Assembly (NCBI RefSeq): GCF_041260155.1
Contig: NC_091928.1
Coordinates: 42,655,327 to 42,719,326 of the forward strand
From: Ptychodera flava
Taxonomy: Eukaryota; Hemichordata; Enteropneusta; Ptychoderidae
DNA: 64,000 nt
Direction of reading: 5' to 3'
The notes under the pieces are model-generated. The model was not told where the DNA came from. It searched no databases and saw nothing but the letters and a program-made list of their open reading frames with translations. Numbering within the stretch: position 1 is the first letter of the stretch; each line of letters starts with the position of its first letter. A program made the position numbers and the translations under genes. Positions 35,015 through 47,008 of the stretch are shown one piece after another.

Positions 35015-35295
35015 GTGTTCGCTAAAGTGAGGAAAAACAGATTTTGGAAGGTTCAGCAAAAACGCTTGTCACGTGACCCTTATGCAAATAAATGACTGTG
35101 TACTGCGCACGATCCAATTTCTCCTTATAAGGCCTTTCAGAAAATGTATTCTTTTATTAGGGTTTGGGACTTCTTCAATGGAGAAAATAATCATGATAGT
35201 GATATTGATAGTGTCTATTAAGTATTAATTACCTTAATTGACCTTCATAGCAGAATACAGTTAAATAAAGTCAACAGAAGTGTCATATTCCTGCC

Positions 35296-36640
35296 TTGTA
35301 CGACATCTTTATGAAATACAACATGCCAGCTAGCCATAGGCATGTGATGAAGAAACTGGAAGGGGACGAACTCAGGAGACTCAGTTGCCCGGATGCTATT
35401 CAACATTTTGTGGAGCACGTGTGTGTTTTGTTTTTATTTTTGCCGTTTTTGGTTATTTTTACTTTTGTTTGTGACAGTGATGTGTGCCTTGACATACCTT
35501 GCGTATGTGAGTGTCTTTGTGTGTGTCTCTCGCTATGTGGCCTCTAACTAAGCTACGTATATTCTTGTTCAATGTGCATAATTATGTATACATTGGTACA
35601 TTCAAATTTTAAAAGAGTATTCTTGGACACTGTGAACAGTATTTTTGACAGTAAATGAAACACAGGAAAAACTACATAAGTTTGTAGACGTTCTTTTGTT
35701 CTATATGCAAACTATTTTAATTGTGATTGCACAATCAATGTGGTAAAATTCATTAGTGATGTGCAAACAAATTTCAGATCGTGATTTGTGGTATCATTAT
35801 GTGAGAGCATATGTGAGTTGCAGTCTGTTAATAAACTGCGTGCTGGTAATTTTCGCAATGAGTTTTGTACATCTTGTGTATTATAATATAACTTAAAGTT
35901 CCTTCATACCTTTTTTTAGAATTATAACAGTAATGATTGCTTGCAGTATACGCCGTGTGATTAAGCATATGCCCCCCCCCCAAAAAAAAGAAAGAGATAT
36001 GCCTTCATTGCTGATGAAATCCAGAGATGTCCGTCACCTTGAACTGCCATTTAATCCCAGTGCACAGACAACATGTAGAGTTCAATGCACTGTTGAGTGT
36101 ACTGAATGTGACAAGCCCAGAATTCTCCGTGGTGCTAAAAAACTCAAAACAGAATGAGTTCGAACAACAGGATGTAGTGTTAGATGATGTTGACTTAATC
36201 TGTGTTCAACAATGGACAGTTGTATTCCTGAGGGACAGGAAATCCACGTGTTTGTTAGAATCTTTGTAAGAGTTGATCTGCAGTGCACCAAGCCGGCAGC
36301 CTATTGAGATTCTGTGCTATCCTGCTGCCCTTTTCCAAGGCATATGCTGTCACTGTGCCAGGCACGATATCATGTGTGGGAAAAGAGTGGAATAAATCTA
36401 TCCAGCATATCCAAAAATGTAAAAATTGTTGCATCAATTGTGTCAAACCAGCATTGCTAGGAATAAAAAAATCGCGTCATTGCATCATTTTTGCTGAATG
36501 TCTAGGACCAGAAACAAATCCCTTTTATGCCTTAAATGACTTTATGTATGAAGTGCATATGGGCAATGCAGAGGACAAGATTATCTAGAGTTGACCTTTC
36601 AGAAAAACAGTTTTATTACTCATGAAGGTCGAGATATTGT
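35296..36640 (+). pseudogene. Relic of a cysteine-rich plus-strand gene, unit 2
   Basis: The first patch, about 35310-35420, reads Met-Pro-Ala-Ser-His-Arg-His-Val-Met-Lys-Lys-Leu-Glu-Gly and Asp-Ala-Ile-Gln-His-Phe-Val-Glu-His. The second, about 36000-36160, contains Cys-Arg-Val-Gln-Cys ... Cys-Thr-Glu-Cys-Asp-Lys-Pro-Arg, a CxxC zinc-ribbon-like motif. Further patches to about 36640 follow in other frames with stops. More of the Cys motif survives here than in unit 1. Function unknown. Confidence 0.5.
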
Positions 36641-37724
36641 TGGTTTGACCTCCGCCTTCAAATAAAGCGCCTGTTTTAAAAATGCTCACAAACACACATA
36701 TACAGACGAACAAAGGACTTTTTGCAGACTTTGATATAAAGCATTCAACAAAATGAAGCACACACGCCAAGAACCAATCTGTCATTTTTTTCATTTTAGT
36801 CACAGTCTTTCATTTTAATGCAAATAAGTATGGACGTGCAAATAAATCGATCGTTTTACAGTATTTCCGTTAACGCAAAATCGTGAGTATTTTACGCAAA
36901 ATTGTTCTGAATACAAAAAAATCACGACTGCGAAAACTAGATACGTATTGTGAAATGCCTCCCCTATAACACCGCCGTACTTGGCCCGCACTAGATAGCT
37001 TAAACATGCTCTCAATGCAGGACAAAAAGTAACATATGCGCCTGTTTGCAAGTGACATTTATCATGACATTGCAAGATTTTAGACTTAAGCGCACCGCAT
37101 AACTTCATGCAACATTGCATTTTTATCATCTCAAAGCGTCATGTCAATCAGTCCTGCACAGACATTGACTCTATGGAAGCAAAAACTTCACAAATCGATC
37201 GAGCCTACGTTGTTGGCAACACTATACAGTAGATGATCATTACGTTGCATGTTATTTGGATAGTATTTAGACTCTGTCGGGTGGTGTTCTTGAGCCCCCG
37301 CTTGACTTTGACCATCATCTGCCTTTTTCACCCTTTGAATACACTAAATCCATAGTAGTAAAGTATTTTCTTTGATCATTAAGTCTTCGAACGTTTATGA
37401 GTCCGGCATTACGGCATGAAAAGTGTGTCTATGCTCTATGGTAGATATGGGTTAGCTCAGTGTAGTTTATATTGAAGCCCCCCCCCCCCCGGCTAGCGAT
37501 TTTAGTAGACAGAGCATGCGCATAAAAGAAAAATCCACAACCCAAAGTTCTACAGAAAAGACAGCCCAATTAACTTGAGATACCGATTCCTAGGTATTTC
37601 ATAGTAACGTACGCATTTTATGATACATTTTACACAAATAAAAACCCACTTGCGTACGATCGTACACAAGCTTTGAAACCGTAACGGAAACGCACCGTTT
37701 AAATTATATATAAAGTAGATTATC
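36641..37724. other. Spacer of unit 2; no gene
   Basis: Unit-shared DNA corresponding to 27.0-28.6 kb. Poly-C near 37480. The site at about 37250 (GCATGTTATTTGGATAGTATTTAG) is a second empty site for the long-TIR element of unit 3. Confidence 0.6.
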
Positions 37725-37748
37725 TAGGATTAGATTACATTCTTTCAG
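37725..37748 (-). promoter_or_regulatory. Conserved 3' flank block, copy 5
   Basis: The minus strand reads CTGAAAGAATGTAATCTAAT about 70 bp past the stop codon. Confidence 0.45.
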
Positions 37749-37816
37749 GCATAGCTAATTGATAGGAAGCGTGGATTTCTTATTACATGGTGACATCACA
37801 GTTAAATTTTCTTCAG

Positions 37817-40109
37817 TCAGGCTTTCTTGCCATCTCCGTTACCGTTGCCACAATCAATGTATATGTAGTAGTTGCCATCTATTTTCTTCAAGATAACGAG
37901 AAACTTTTCCGTTTTGATAAGTGATCCATCGTTTTTGAACGTGGAATATGTACCGCAGCTGTATGCCAGGTCTCCAAACCCAGCTGCCTCTTCTTGCGTG
38001 ATGGCCATCTTAGCAATACCACTAGTCTTCATCGACTGGATGATGTTGTCAATAACTGGAAAGAAATCGAGACTTATGAAACAGCACAGCGGCAATACGA
38101 TGGTTGTAAGAGAATAAGTTTGATTTGAAAAATACCAATTTGTGTGCTTAATTTGAGGAACCCGTATTGAATATCTGCTGGTAATACGCAATACAGTCCA
38201 GAAACCCATCATGTTGTTAATTACTTTAGCAATCACCTGGACAGAGCATAATTTCTGCAAAGTGGTATATACAGTCACTGTAAACACAGTGTATCTCCGA
38301 GTTCAAGTTTTTCTTGTGCCATCGTAATGAAACAGTATAACTAAACATGGCTAAAGTCAATTACATTGCTTTGTTGACCAATGCCTTGTGCAATTTGGAT
38401 TAACAAGGTTGTAAGAACTATTTCTCTATATTTAACTAATTAAAATGCGTATAAGATTTCATAGAATATTTGTCAATTTGAACATAACTAAATGGATAAT
38501 TCTCGGTGTTCAGCTGTCCCTAGGGCGGAGCAACGGTCACACATTCATATATCACAAGCATTATACGCAACTCTACAGACTTATTTACCGAGAAGTGATC
38601 GTTTTCAGGGCCTGAAAAATATAATTTTTATTCACTTGTCTCAGGACAAGTAGCCACTATTTTTCTACTTGTCCGTAGCAGAAACTCTCACTTGCCCTGA
38701 ATTAAAAAAAAATTTAGCCTTTATACAGATTGTGGGACCTCTCCTACGATCTTTTTGATAAAATGGTGGTATTTACACTTTTTAATTGTAAAAAAGTACA
38801 TTACCATACTGAAATTAACTTAATATGCTTTTGTCTTTTATGAGGATTCATGCCAGTTACCGGATTACATATGTTTAACAGAAATGTTTTATTACACATA
38901 TAACTGCATAACTAGAAGTGATTGAAGGGGAAGTCTAATGCACACATTTTACATATTTTTTTTCACTTCTGCTGTAAGGTTTCCTTCATTTTTATAATTG
39001 CCCCAAGGATTGAAACACTTCAATTAAAATTGCGAAAAAAACAGATTGAAAACACTGAAAATCTGAGAGGAACTCCTTTTTCCTCATAGTAATAGCAACT
39101 TGCCATACCACTATTTTGACAAGCTAGGAGACTTTTGTCAATCTCAGCTACAATCAAGGTAGGGTGTCTTGATTTTCCTACGTGTTGTGGTTTTGATAAA
39201 AAATTTACTTAATTTTAAATATTTAATTGTCTCAAAATGAAGCAATAAGCTGTATGGGCTTCCGGGTGTGTAATTTTGTAGCTAAAAAACGTAGTTTGTC
39301 TGATCCTCCTCTTGTCCCAGTGGCCCATGTAAGGTACTTTTGGGGAACATTGTTTCTCATTTTGCGCCAAAAGACGCAAGATCGCACTCTGGGCAAAACA
39401 TTGAGTTTGGTCTGAACTTCATGCCCGCGGTCAAGTGAGGGCTGGTTTTGTATTTGTCCGTATTAGAAATCAGTCTGTCCCGGGCACCGAGCAAGCGTAT
39501 TTTTCATAAGGCAAATCCCAATAGTTTATACAAAGTTAAAACAAAGAGTTCTTCAAGTTTTGGGGCTAAGGTTGGCGAAATATTAAGAGGCTGAACGATT
39601 ATCGAGGATATGCGGAAGCAGCATTAAAGAAATACCTAGTGATTTTCAGTGAAGAAATGAATATAAAATTATTGGCAAAGACGGCTTCAATATCTTTAAA
39701 TTCATTTTTCAGGGATTTTTTACCTTCAAATGGTTTACGATCAAGGGAAAAAGCTGCAATTTTTGCAGCAACAATACAAAGAGCAGCCCTACGATAATTG
39801 GTAACCCAGGTCATATTTTGACAGTGGTTTCCAAACAAGCTGGTGTAATAGCCCAGTATAGTACTTCCACAACCTCCAGCAATATTCAACTCTGTTAAGT
39901 TTACATAAAAGTGCATGATTTTTCAAGCTGATCTTAAGAAGCCAATGCTTACCTTTACGCCCATTCTGCTCCTCCTTACCAGGAAAGAGTAGCTTGCAGT
40001 CTTCAGTGAAGTGTTCACTGTATGTTTTTACCTCTCCAGACTCATACAGGGCCATCATTTTGGCATACTTATCATTCAGAATAGTGCGGATGTCAGCTGA
40101 ATCGGCCAT
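37817..40109 (-). CDS. SnoaL-like / DUF4440 (NTF2-like fold) protein, copy 5 (two exons)
   Basis: Exon 1 is 39953-40109 and exon 2 is 37817-38055, giving 131 residues. Donor AAAG|GTAAGC, acceptor TTCCAG|TT, phase 1 intron of 1.9 kb. It starts Met-Ala-Asp-Ser-Ala-Asp-Ile and carries all family landmarks (Tyr-Glu-Ser-Gly-Glu, Tyr-Ser-Glu-His-Phe-Thr-Glu-Asp-Cys, Met-Lys-Thr-Ser-Gly, GFGDLAY, Asn-Asp-Gly-Ser-Leu-Ile, Glu-Lys-Phe-Leu-Val-Ile-Leu-Lys-Lys, Tyr-Tyr-Ile-Tyr-Ile-Asp-Cys-Gly). About 90% identical to copy 6 by eye (13 differences in 131). No signal peptide. Upstream lies the TATA/CCAAT-palindrome promoter. The exon 2 frame is open upstream through the intron to 38287, but the clean acceptor and conservation end the exon at 38055. 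Ligand unknown. Confidence 0.85.
38056..39952 (-). other. Intron of copy 5 (1.9 kb); unoccupied TTAA site
   Basis: Near 38391-38410 it reads GCAATTTGGATTAACAAGGTTG, the empty site of the TTAA element in copy 6. It is shorter than the other unit introns because the segment around the LINE target is deleted. No separate gene seen. Confidence 0.65.
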
Positions 40110-40290
40110 CTTGACTGCTGGATTCTAAAATTTTAGTCTGGTTCCCTGACCCATTTATACCGTTTTGCTGCGCGGCTAGCGAAAATAGAGGGCGCGTTCG
40201 ATAATACGATCATGATCGTGATTGGCCAATCATGATCGTGATTTGTGTTCGAATACGCCCAATAACAATCATGATTGACGATCACAGTAA
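40110..40290 (-). promoter_or_regulatory. Promoter of copy 5: TATA box and CCAAT palindrome
   Basis: TATAAAT at 40153-40159 on the coding strand, 44 bp from the ATG; imperfect palindrome at about 40207-40244 centred on ATTGGCCAAT (40221-40230) with GATCATGATCGTG arms. The distal TGATTGTCAATCATGATTG part is kept; the CAAGATGGCGG site found in copies 4 and 6 is missing. Confidence 0.62.
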
Positions 40291-40864
40291 TCATACCCTG
40301 GGGCGTAATTAATAAAGTCTAATCATGAAAGATTGGTGTATACAACTTTAATGTAGCTTGAGTATCATTTTTGCTGGATTAGCAGAGGTTGCAAACGGTT
40401 GCGACAAATTTTGTGACTAACGTTTCAGTAAAGTAAACATTGTAATTAACCCAATGTGTGCCGGGGTGGGGAACTTACTAATGGGAGAACAAGGGATTGA
40501 GAATTGCCTCTTTAAGGTAGCTGTGTACCTAATCGGTCGTTTTTCTGTAGGATTTTTAAAATTCTCTGAGAATACGGCTAAAAGTAAGCCCTGCAATTGA
40601 AGTGTGTCGCTAGTTCAAAATAAGTAACGCTTTCCGTGCAATTCATTGTTTTTAAAATTCAAAACAAATGTACGTGGCTATCCTAAGTCAAATCCGGGAG
40701 CTTTGTAATCATCGTCGATACATTTGCATTGCTATTTGAATAATCCCCTTTAAGTGATACAACGGTGCCCAATTTACATAGTGACGTGTTTGGGCTTGTC
40801 ATACACCAGAATTACTCGGGTCTGTCAACAATAAACCGTAATAATAATGTTTGTTGAAGCCTAG

Positions 40865-41101
40865 TCAAATAAACCAGTATCCGTTCATCTCTAGACATTC
40901 TCTGCACAAGAGAGCACGCCATTTCATACCGTAGAGAGTATCTTTAGCAACATTTTTTAGTTTTTCATCATTTTCCCTAACAAATTCCATCAAACGTTCT
41001 CTAAGCATACCGTCCACATCGAAGCCGAAGAAGAAATTTAGCGAGGAGGCGAAGAGATAACCTGAAAGAAAGTGGCCGTGATTCATAAGACAACCAACCA
41101 C
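40865..41101 (-). pseudogene. Unrecognised minus-strand exon or relic, unit 2
   Basis: An open frame with Leu-Asn-Phe-Phe-Phe-Gly-Phe-Asp-Val-Asp-Gly, Arg-Glu-Arg-Leu-Met-Glu-Phe-Val-Arg-Glu-Asn-Asp-Glu-Lys and Cys-Arg-Glu-Cys. This is the better kept copy of the relic at 32340-32644. The charged helix and CxxC pattern look like real protein, but no start, splice site or family could be fixed. Confidence 0.35.
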
Positions 41102-41106
41102 CAGAA

Positions 41107-41601
41107 TTGTCCCTGAAAATAGACGAGAGCCTCAGCAGCATCGACATCGCAGAAGAGGCTGTACAATGTTGCCACTTGTATATAAACTATAGCTTAAGCT
41201 GTCTGAAATTAAATTGCTACTTGTGCCATATTTATTTTGCTCTATTTTTGTATCATTATCTAATGAAATCTGACATACAGAACTGTTTCCGCTCCAAACT
41301 AATTGCGGCCCAAAACTACATCTTTTACCAGTATGTTTCACGTCTGTTCACACCCGATGAAGTCACACATTCAAAATTGTTCTCCATCCAAACTTATTAC
41401 GAGCGAAACCAAAACAATACTTCCATTTCTGTTAACATTTTACATGTGAGTCGACACCCACAAAGTCCCATATTTAAAATTCTTCCTTCTCCGAATGAAA
41501 TTAGGGGCTGGAAAAACCACGACTTTTTTCTGGTATATAGGTCTGTCAATACAATATCCGACAGACATTCAAAAACTATTCCCAGAATCCCAACTTGTTA
41601 A
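41107..41601 (+). other. 164-codon open frame over a degenerate repeat, unit 2
   Basis: Counterpart of 32716-33264, with the same repeated phrases. The frame is shorter and its amino-terminal end differs. Probably repeat DNA. Confidence 0.3.
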
Positions 41602-41805
41602 TGCCGAAAACCAAACGATTATGTCGGTTTCTGATTATACTTTGCATACCTGATAAAGTCCGACATCCAACATTGTTCCCGCTCCGAATTAAAGATGACA
41701 TCTTTCATACTCAAAAAGTTCGTGCGGTATTATACACCGTCCTCAATGCGTCCGAACATTATTGCAGTGAATAAAGATTACATCCCAGTTCGTCACCATA
41801 GGTTT

Positions 41806-42129
41806 TCAGTGTCGTTTTATTTTGAAAATGGTTGCGATGACATACAATTTGAAGGTCGATCGGGACAACATTCCCCCACGACCAACAAACGTTATCCCCC
41901 TCCCCCCGAAATTGTGCGCGAAAAAATACGTCGACCTCTCCTCGGGCCCGATCGGGAAACGTTGCCTGAGTAACACACGTCGACTTTTGCTACATTGCGT
42001 TTGAATGACCTTGCCTAGATTTGCAATTTCCAACGACTGACCAGAGCTCAGAGCAACCAGACGAAGGTCCCTCTTTGAGCACAAATTCATGATTGTTCTG
42101 CTTTCATTCGAGGCATATACATGTAGCAC
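41806..42129 (-). other. Minus-strand open frame, unit 2 counterpart of 33233-33604
   Basis: Keeps Met-Asn-Leu-Cys-Ser-Lys-Arg-Asp-Leu-Arg-Leu-Val-Ala-Leu and the following core; both ends differ from unit 1. No family recognised. Confidence 0.22.
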
Positions 42130-42874
42130 TGATCAGGTGATGGGTGAAAGGCCATCTCGATTTTCAAGTATACGTGGCGATAATTTACAATCCAAATTGT
42201 GTCCCGTCTGATCTTTTTTAAAATACTTCAAGTTTTTGTCTGACGCAATTTTAAATTTTGGCAAGACCTTTTAGGAGCGTACACCAAAACAAAAAAATCG
42301 CCGAACTTGCCTTTTCGAATCCACAACTGGTTTATCGCAACCACGCTGAGAAGTGCTGCTGGTCTGTCCACTGATCTCGTAATACCGAATCTCAACGCAA
42401 CGGGCAACAGTCACGAAAGAACGCTACTTCTGGTTTCAATTTTTCAAAGAAGGCGATAGTGTTGAACTGAAGTACACAATGAGCATTTCATTACTTGTAC
42501 AAAAATTAACATTGTGGGTTTTTTAGAATGACGCATTCTGTTATCCCCCGTGGTCACAGATTCACAATCAACTTTCAGAACAAGTTGCCTTCGTAACTTT
42601 CCGAGACTCGCGATCAAATTGTTGTTTGACCAAATTTTGAATGTCGGCAATTAATTTTACGAGCCAAAAACAGAAAGATAAAGTAATTTATGTGAGCTAC
42701 ACAACAAGGTGGCTTTCATCCTGCCGCTCCAGACAACTCTGGCCACGGTCAGGTATGGTTTCTTGCTCAGAAATTTACGGCAAACACAGCCAGAAAAATT
42801 TGATGGTAATTACCAACTCGTTTTTTTTTCGGCGTCGTAAAACGATCGATGGCGATCATTTAAACATGCTGATT

Positions 42875-43545
42875 TCAGACTTTTTGTTACAAAGTTGTAC
42901 GGAGATGTGACCCCTTAAAAAGTGGGTTACAAACTTTCCTTTGGTGCGAAGGTGCGCATATTACATGCATGAAAAATGACACCTCTGGTGCGACAAATTG
43001 TTTGCAAGTCTACAGCCTGGAAATTAAGTGTTAAAAAAGTTAGATCGACACATGTCTTAATCGTGCTCAGTGTAACCACAGTGTGGCTGGGACAGTTACA
43101 GTGTTGCAGCCAGGACGTGCCCTTGCGACAATGTCCCCAAAACCGAACCCGTTGTCCCGCATTCTCGCCCACTGCGGCGGGGTCATCTCCGGCACATTCT
43201 TTAGTCGACTGTGTTCAATGGTTGTCGTCTGCAAGTAATATCTGTTACTGACGATGAACTTTGTTTTGCATGAGTATTTTGAGGCTTATGTTTCCGTGTT
43301 TTCTCAGTTGTGATTAAAAGTTACTAAAATTACGCTGCATTTAGTTGTAGTCTGACTGAGCTCTGATTGGAAGCACATACAGTATACTGTTACAACTGCC
43401 TGAAATTAAAGCATAGCGACGCGGTCCCGGTAGCTTGAATCTTGTTTTGTGAAACTAATTTATAAAAAAAAATATGATTGACGACTGATTCATGTTTTCC
43501 CAAAAAATGTGCAAAATGTCCCCAAAAATAAACGGTTGTGGGACA
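42875..43545. mobile_element. Unit 2-private insertion, 671 bp, unclassified
   Basis: Unit 1 reads GCTGATTACATAGTGTCCCC without a break (34367-34386); unit 2 has GCTGATT, then 671 bp, then CAGTGTCCCC. The last ~72 bp of the insertion (GATTGACGACTGATTCATG ... AACGGTTGTGGGACA) recur at about 44014-44087, where unit 1 has a few different bases. No transposase frame or clear terminal repeats were found. Confidence 0.5.
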
Positions 43546-44127
43546 CAGTGTCCCCTGGTTTAAAATTCTTGGCTGCAACACTGCAGTTATCGCAATTAAA
43601 TATACATGTTAATGACGATTTACAAAGTTGCAGTGCAACTCGTCAAAATACGGAAACGTCAGTCGGTATCGACCAACCTTCGTATGATAACCCCTAATTT
43701 TACATGTATATTTCGAAAATACCCATTGGTGACTACGAGTGGATGTATTTTAAAGTTTTCTCAACTTTCTGCATTTCCATCATCACAACTTTGGTCAAAA
43801 CATCAACGATGCTTTGTCACTCTATAGTTTTGGTTGAACGAAGGCCGCACTCGCCACTTTGAGGTGCTCGGCGTCTTTTTCGTCTTTAATTAGAATATCT
43901 TCTTACAACTAGTGAATAATAAACAATTTGTCCGATAGTATCAAGTGTACATCGCGTTGGAGTGTTTATCGAGAGAACGCACACAAGCATATTTACATAT
44001 GCATTTAGGACATGATTGATTGACAACTGACGCATGTTTTCCCAAAAATGTGCAAAATGTCCCCAAAAATAAACGGTTGTGAGACAATATTAGTAATGAC
44101 CGACGTCATTGTTTTCGCCCGCTGAAG

Positions 44128-44449
44128 CGTTGTGCCAAAACGAACGCTCCAAACATCGGTAGTTTTCCGCGATTTATTTCATTTTCCTTGGACGTTTTCT
44201 TTGAACAACTGTCTTTCAAGGTCAACATCATCACTATAGGTAACAAAGTATGTCAGTGTATAGGCTAATGCAGTTATCAAATGCCGTAGCGTCGAAGTAA
44301 CAAAAACAGGTTTTTTTGCGTTTTTCTCGAATTCAATGTGCGAATGAGGTAGCCTTCTTTGGCAATTCGTCAATCGCTGCTTGAAATTCACACTGTCGAT
44401 GGAAACATAATGAGCCCAAAATCCTTGACTGGGATTTCCTTTACATGCC
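44128..44449. other. Join between units 2 and 3; no gene recognised
   Basis: Not present at the unit 1/unit 2 join. A minus-strand frame crosses it (44179-44553) but runs into unit 3 DNA and matches nothing I know. Confidence 0.5.
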
Positions 44450-45785
44450 AAGTACAATATGCCAGCTACCATAGGCAAGTGCTGAAGAAACTGGAAGGGA
44501 AAGAACTCAGGAGACACAGTGGCACAGATGCCATTAAACATTCTGTGGAGCACGTGGGTATTTTGTTTTTATTTTTGCCATTTTTGGTGATTTTAACTTT
44601 TGTGTGTGACAGTGATGTTTGCCTTGAGATACCTTGCGAATGTGTTTGTCTGTGTATATGTCTCTCTCTGTGTGGCCTCTCACTAAACTATCCATATTCT
44701 TGTTCAATGTGCATAATTATGTATACATTGGTACACTCCAGTTTCAAAAGTGTAGTATCTCGGACACTGTGAACATTATTTTTGACAGTATATGAAACAC
44801 AGGAAAACTACACAAATTTGTACAAGTTGTTTTGTTCTGTATGCCAACTATTTTCATTGTGATTTCACACTCAATGTGGTAAAATTTATAAGTGATGTGC
44901 AACAAATTTCAGATTGTGATTTATGGTAACATGTAAGTGAGAGTGTGTATGAGTTGTAGTCTGTTAAACTGCATGCTGGTAATTATCAAAATGAGTTTGT
45001 ACATCTTGTTTATTGTACATATGACTCAAAGATCCTCCAAACCAATTTTTTAAATTTAATCAGTAAAGATTGCTTGCACTATACGCCGTTTGGTGAAGTA
45101 TATGGCACCCAAACTACTGAAAGAGATATGCCTTCATTGCTGAAAGAAGTCCGTCACCATGAACTGCCATATAACCCCAGTGCAAAGACAGCATGTAGAG
45201 TTCAATGCACTGTTGAGTGCACTGAATGTGACAAGCCCAGAGTTCTCCATGGTGCTAACTCAAAACAGCATGAACTCGAACAACTAGATGCAGATGATGT
45301 TGACTTCTCCTGTGGTTCAACGATGAATAGCTTTATTCCTGGTGGACAGGAAATCCACGTGGCTAGTTAGAATCTTTAAAAGAGCTGATTTGCGGTGCAC
45401 CCAGCCGGCAGCCTATGAGATTCCATTCTCTTTTTATGCTCTTTTCCCGGCTATATGCTGTCACAGTGCCAGGCACAATAATATCATGTGTGGGGAAAGA
45501 GTGGAATAAATCTTTCCAGCATTTGTCATATGTTATGATGCCTATCCAAACATGCAAAAACTGTTGCATCAATTTTGCGAAACCAGCAGTGCTAGGAATG
45601 AAAAAGAGGGGGGGAAATCGCGTCATCGCACCATTTTTGCTGAATGTCAAGGACCAAAAACATATCTTGTATTTTGGCCTAAAATGTCTTTATGCATGAA
45701 GTGCATAAGGGCATTGCAGAAGACAAGATTATCTGGAGTTGACCTTCTAGAAAAGCAGTTTTTCTTCTTTCCTTCCCTTTCATGA
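44450..45785 (+). pseudogene. Relic of a cysteine-rich plus-strand gene, unit 3
   Basis: The best kept copy. The first patch, about 44460-44555, ends at GAGCACGTGG|GTATTTTG, a possible splice donor, and reads Leu-Lys-Lys-Leu-Glu-Gly-Lys-Glu-Leu-Arg-Arg-His-Ser-Gly-Thr-Asp-Ala-Ile. The second, 45074-45370, has Cys-Arg-Val-Gln-Cys-Thr-Val-Glu-Cys-Thr-Glu-Cys-Asp-Lys-Pro-Arg and Phe-Ser-Cys-Gly-Ser-Thr-Met. A third part to 45785 (Asp-Leu-Arg-Cys-Thr-Gln-Pro ... Cys-Lys-Asn-Cys-Cys) lies in other frames. A TTCAAATAAAGGG follows near 45837. It converges on gene copy 6. The Cys spacing suggests a zinc ribbon; function unknown. Confidence 0.5.
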
Positions 45786-47008
45786 CTCCGTTTTTTTACT
45801 CATGAAGTTCGAGCAATTGTTCGTTTTACCTCGGCCTTCAAATAAAGGGCGTGTTCAAAATACTCACAGACACACAAACATACACAGAGTTACAAAGTGC
45901 TTTTTCGAGAATCAACTTCACCGATTGTAACGATTCCCTACAGACGTAACTTGCACAGAAATGACCAGAGGTTGATGTTGACTCCAGTTCCATGCTGATA
46001 ACTATAGGTTAACATTTATCATCTGAAATCATTGTGAGTGGATCGGAAAGGCGTATGACTTGGAGGGAACGAGGAAAGTGCTACCCGTTCTAATGGCTGG
46101 ACAGATGATGCGAGTTAGGGAAAGCCGTCGTAGTACGGATATGCCTTTCTGCCTGAGCTAGATGTCGATATTATAATGCTATCATGGGAGTATACTGTAC
46201 TCTCTAAAGTTCCAGAAAGAATGATGCGTCTGCACAAAACTTGGGTATTTTGTTGGAAATTTCATGCATGTTTGCTTAAAGAAAACTCCGAAGCCGTCCT
46301 GCCGTCAACATTTTAAATATATTTCTTTTTTATTTTTATACTACATTCTACACATAAACAAACCTCTTTCACTTAGTAACCGAATTCAGTAAACAAATCC
46401 CAGACTTCGATAGAGAGCATTCAACAAAATGAAGCACACACGACACACGCCAAGAACCAAAATATTCTTTTATTCTCTTTTTGGCCACAGTCTTTCACTT
46501 TAATGTAAATTAGTATGGACGTGCAAATAAATCCATCGTATTTATAGTGTGTTCACTAATGCAGAATCCTGCGTATTTTACGCAAAATATTCAGAAATAC
46601 GCAAAAAAAACACGACTGTGTAAACTAATACGCATTCGGAAATGCCGCCCATATAACACAGCTGTACTTGGCTCGCACTAGGTGGCCTAAACGTGGGTTC
46701 AATGCAGGACAAAAGTAGAACGTATGCACATGCTTGCAAGTGACATTTATCATCATATTGCCAAATTTAAGACTTAAGCAGACCGCAACTCAAGTGACAT
46801 TTATTATCATATTGCCAAATTTTAGACTTAAGCAGACCGCAAATCATTCATCCAACATTGCATTTCATCATCTCAAAGCGTCTTGTCAATCAGTTCTGTA
46901 CAGACAATGACTCTACGGAAGCAAAAAATTCACAAATCGATCGAGCCTACGTTGTTGGAAACAACAATACAGTTGGTGGTCATTACGTATACGTTGCATG
47001 TTATTTTG
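45786..47008. other. Spacer of unit 3; no gene
   Basis: Unit-shared DNA. A local direct duplication (AAGTGACATTTATNATCATATTGCCAAATTT...) lies at about 46737-46845. Confidence 0.6.

Larger units (their letters stand above)
35015..44434. repeat. Segmental duplication unit 2 (about 9.4 kb) with gene copy 5
   Basis: Opens at GTGTTCGCTAAAG. Same order of contents as unit 1. It lacks the TTAA element of unit 1 (empty site near 35235), lacks about 1.2 kb of the intron present in unit 3 and part in unit 1, and carries a private 671 bp insertion at 42875. Homology with unit 1 ends near 44127; 44128-44449 is not found in unit 1. Confidence 0.85.
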
